Shown: positions 62,866-64,000 of the stretch, in pieces
Layout: each line of letters starts with the position of its first letter
Numbering within the stretch: the first letter of the stretch is position 1
NCBI GenBank assembly: GCA_043228905.1
Contig: JBHGNT010000050.1
Span: 1 to 64,000, forward strand
DNA: 64,000 nt
DNA from: Azolla caroliniana
Taxonomy: Eukaryota; Polypodiophyta
Reading direction: 5' to 3'
The notes under the pieces: generated by a model
Databases searched by the model: none
What the model saw: the letters and a program-made list of their open reading frames with translations, nothing else
Told to the model about the DNA's origin: nothing
Program-made: the position numbers and the translations under genes

Positions 62866-64000
62866 GCATGTTTGAACACAGAAATCCGATATCACACGAG
62901 CCAGGTATGAACATTTTAATTTACTGACTAGCTCTTCTCAACTCCCTCCTCAAATATTGAAATTTCTTCATGTCTCTCGACCTGAGTTTTAAAATCTCGA
63001 TTATTTAATTCTATATCATAGCTAGCGTTGTTATCTTCGATTCGCATGTTTGAACACAAAAATCCGATATCAGACGTCCCAGGTATGAACATTTTAATTT
63101 ACTGACTGGCTCTTCTCAACTCCTTCTTGAAATACGCTAATTTCCTCATGTCTCTCGACCTGAGTTTCAAAATCTCCATTTTTTAATTCTATATCATAGC
63201 TAGCGTTGTTAGCTTCGATTCGCATGTTTGAACACAAAAATCCGATATCACACGAGCCAGGTATGAACATTTTAATTTACTCACTAGCTCTTCCCAACTC
63301 CCTCCTCAAATATTGTAATTTCTTCATGTCTCTTGACCTGAGTTTCAAAATCTCGATTATTTAATTCTATATCATAACTAGCATTGTTATCTTCGATTCG
63401 CATGTTTGAACACAAAAATCCGATATCACACGTGCCAGGTCTGAACATTTTAATTTACTGACTGGCTCTTCTCAACTCCTTCTTGAAATATGCTAATTTC
63501 CTCATGTCTCTCGACCTGAGTTTCAAAATCTCGATTTTTTAATTCTATATGATAGCTAGCGTTGTTAGCTTCGATTCGCATGTTTGAACACAAAAATCCG
63601 ATATCACACGAGCCAGGTATGAACATTTTAATTTACTCACTAGCTCTTCTCAACTCCCTCCTCAAATATTCTAATTTCCTCATGTCTTTCGACGTGAGTT
63701 TCAAAATCTTGATTTTTAAATTCTATATCAAAGCTAGCGTTGTTAGCTTCGATTCGCATGTTTGAACAGAGAAATCCGATATCACACGTGCCAGGTTTGA
63801 CCAGTTTAATTTACTCACTCGCTCTTCTCAACTCCCTCCTCAAATATGCTAATTTCCTCATGTCTCTCGACCTGAGTTTCAAAATCTCGATTTTTTAATT
63901 CTATGTCATAGCTAGCCTTGTTAGCTTCGATTCGCATGTTTGGCCACAGAAATCCGATATCACACGAGCCAGGTATGAACATTTTAATTTACTCACTCGC
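62866..64000. repeat. Diverged monomers at the right end
   Basis: Six full units and a 67-bp partial one at 63934-64000. They share features rare elsewhere: acacaaaaatcc, tgaacatt, actagct or actggct after ttactgac, attgtaatttc, gattatttaattc, gctagcgttgttatc. Private changes include cagacgtccc (63072), gcatgtttggcc (63934) and ccagtttaattt (63802). They resemble the last monomer of the 16-mer (22740, 25587), hinting at a common older type. The change ttttttaa to tttttaaa at 63718 removes a stop codon. Confidence 0.85.

Larger units (their letters stand above)
57260..62956. repeat. 11-monomer HOR, 1913 bp, three copies
   Basis: Copies are 57260-59172, 59173-61085 and 61086 to about 62956. 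Markers at 1913 bp spacing are aaaatcacaaattttt (58631, 60544, 62457), gatgtcacacgagctagg (units 57616, 59529, 61442) and the truncated monomer (59040, 60953). Copies 2 and 3 look nearly identical; copy 1 differs in its first two units and around 58250-58490. Length is 11 x 178 minus 45. In copy 3 the match stops at about 62956, exactly where the truncated units have their deletion point. Confidence 0.93.
1..64000. repeat. 178-bp tandem satellite array (whole window)
   Basis: Every part of the window is the same 178-bp unit repeated head to tail with no inversion and no foreign insertion. Unit starts fall at 1, 179, 357, 535 and so on. From 1 to 63933 there are 360 complete units; total missing length relative to 360 x 178 is 147 bp, fully explained by seventeen 1-bp deletions, one of 15, one of 25 and two of 45 bp. 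Landmarks inside the unit are gatatc at m23-28, a near-invariant stretch m22-60, a variable site m63-66, aaaatc/gatttt at m126-139 and gctagc at m156-161. The unit is close to one nucleosome plus linker. A centromeric or pericentromeric satellite is the likely identity, by inference from size, length and higher-order structure; the family itself is not recognised. Confidence 0.97.

Noticed and set aside
63562-63765. 67-codon open frame
   Set aside because: Same cause, with the change at 63718. The shared protein-like sequence among three sites is repeat similarity, not a gene family.
1-64000. CRISPR array
   Set aside because: Regular repeats are present, but there are no unique spacers: the whole 178-bp period is repeated sequence.
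1-64000. CENP-B box
   Set aside because: I looked for ttcgnnnnanncggg on both strands of the common monomer types. The ttcgattcgc and gcccgg strings do not fit at required positions.

Overview
The whole 64 kb window is one uninterrupted satellite-DNA array. A unit of 178 bp is repeated head to tail in a single orientation from the first base to the last. Taking the start of each unit (m1) as the g of gcatgtttga, I count 360 complete monomers at 1-63933 plus a 67-bp partial one at 63934-64000. By net length, 339 are 178 bp, 17 are 177 bp, and one each is 163 and 153 bp; two are 133 bp. These sum exactly to 63,933. Base composition of a typical unit is about 38% G+C. I see no protein-coding gene, RNA gene, transposon, telomere repeat, CRISPR array or inverted segment. 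Three short open frames at about 5.8, 57.1 and 63.6 kb are monomers that lost one stop codon.

A megabase-style array of nucleosome-sized repeats with higher-order structure points to a eukaryotic centromeric or other heterochromatic satellite. I favour a flowering plant: the unit length is typical, and the minus strand of the monomer resembles a motif recurring in plant satellites. I do not recognise the exact family, and the species and centromeric role are inference.

The interest is in the second level of organisation. Monomers fall into types marked by linked variants, and ordered series of types are themselves repeated as higher-order repeats (HORs). Left to right: 1-1765 mixed; 1766-3900 12-monomer unit of 2135 bp; 3901-7257 mixed; 7258-9392 the same 12-mer again; 9393-15086 a 17-mer of 3025 bp, which is the 12-mer enlarged by five monomers; 15087-20070 mixed with small duplications; 20071-28077 a 16-mer of 2847 bp, 2.8 copies; 28078-29501 mixed; 29502-34481 an 8-mer of 1423 bp, with one copy cut to 711 bp; 34482-41241 a 19-mer of 3380 bp, two copies; 41242-43376 a rearranged partial copy; 43377-45512 mixed with a dimer duplication; 45513-47648 a 6-mer of 1068 bp, two copies; 47649-48538 mixed; 48539-52144 another 8-mer of 1424 bp; 52099-57259 mixed and more diverged; 57260-62956 an 11-mer of 1913 bp, three copies; 62866-64000 the most diverged monomers.

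The window therefore records many separate local expansions, each with its own unit length, plus in-register and out-of-register recombination junctions. Private substitutions increase to the right of about 54 kb outside the 1913-bp block, suggesting an older or less homogenised part of the array there.
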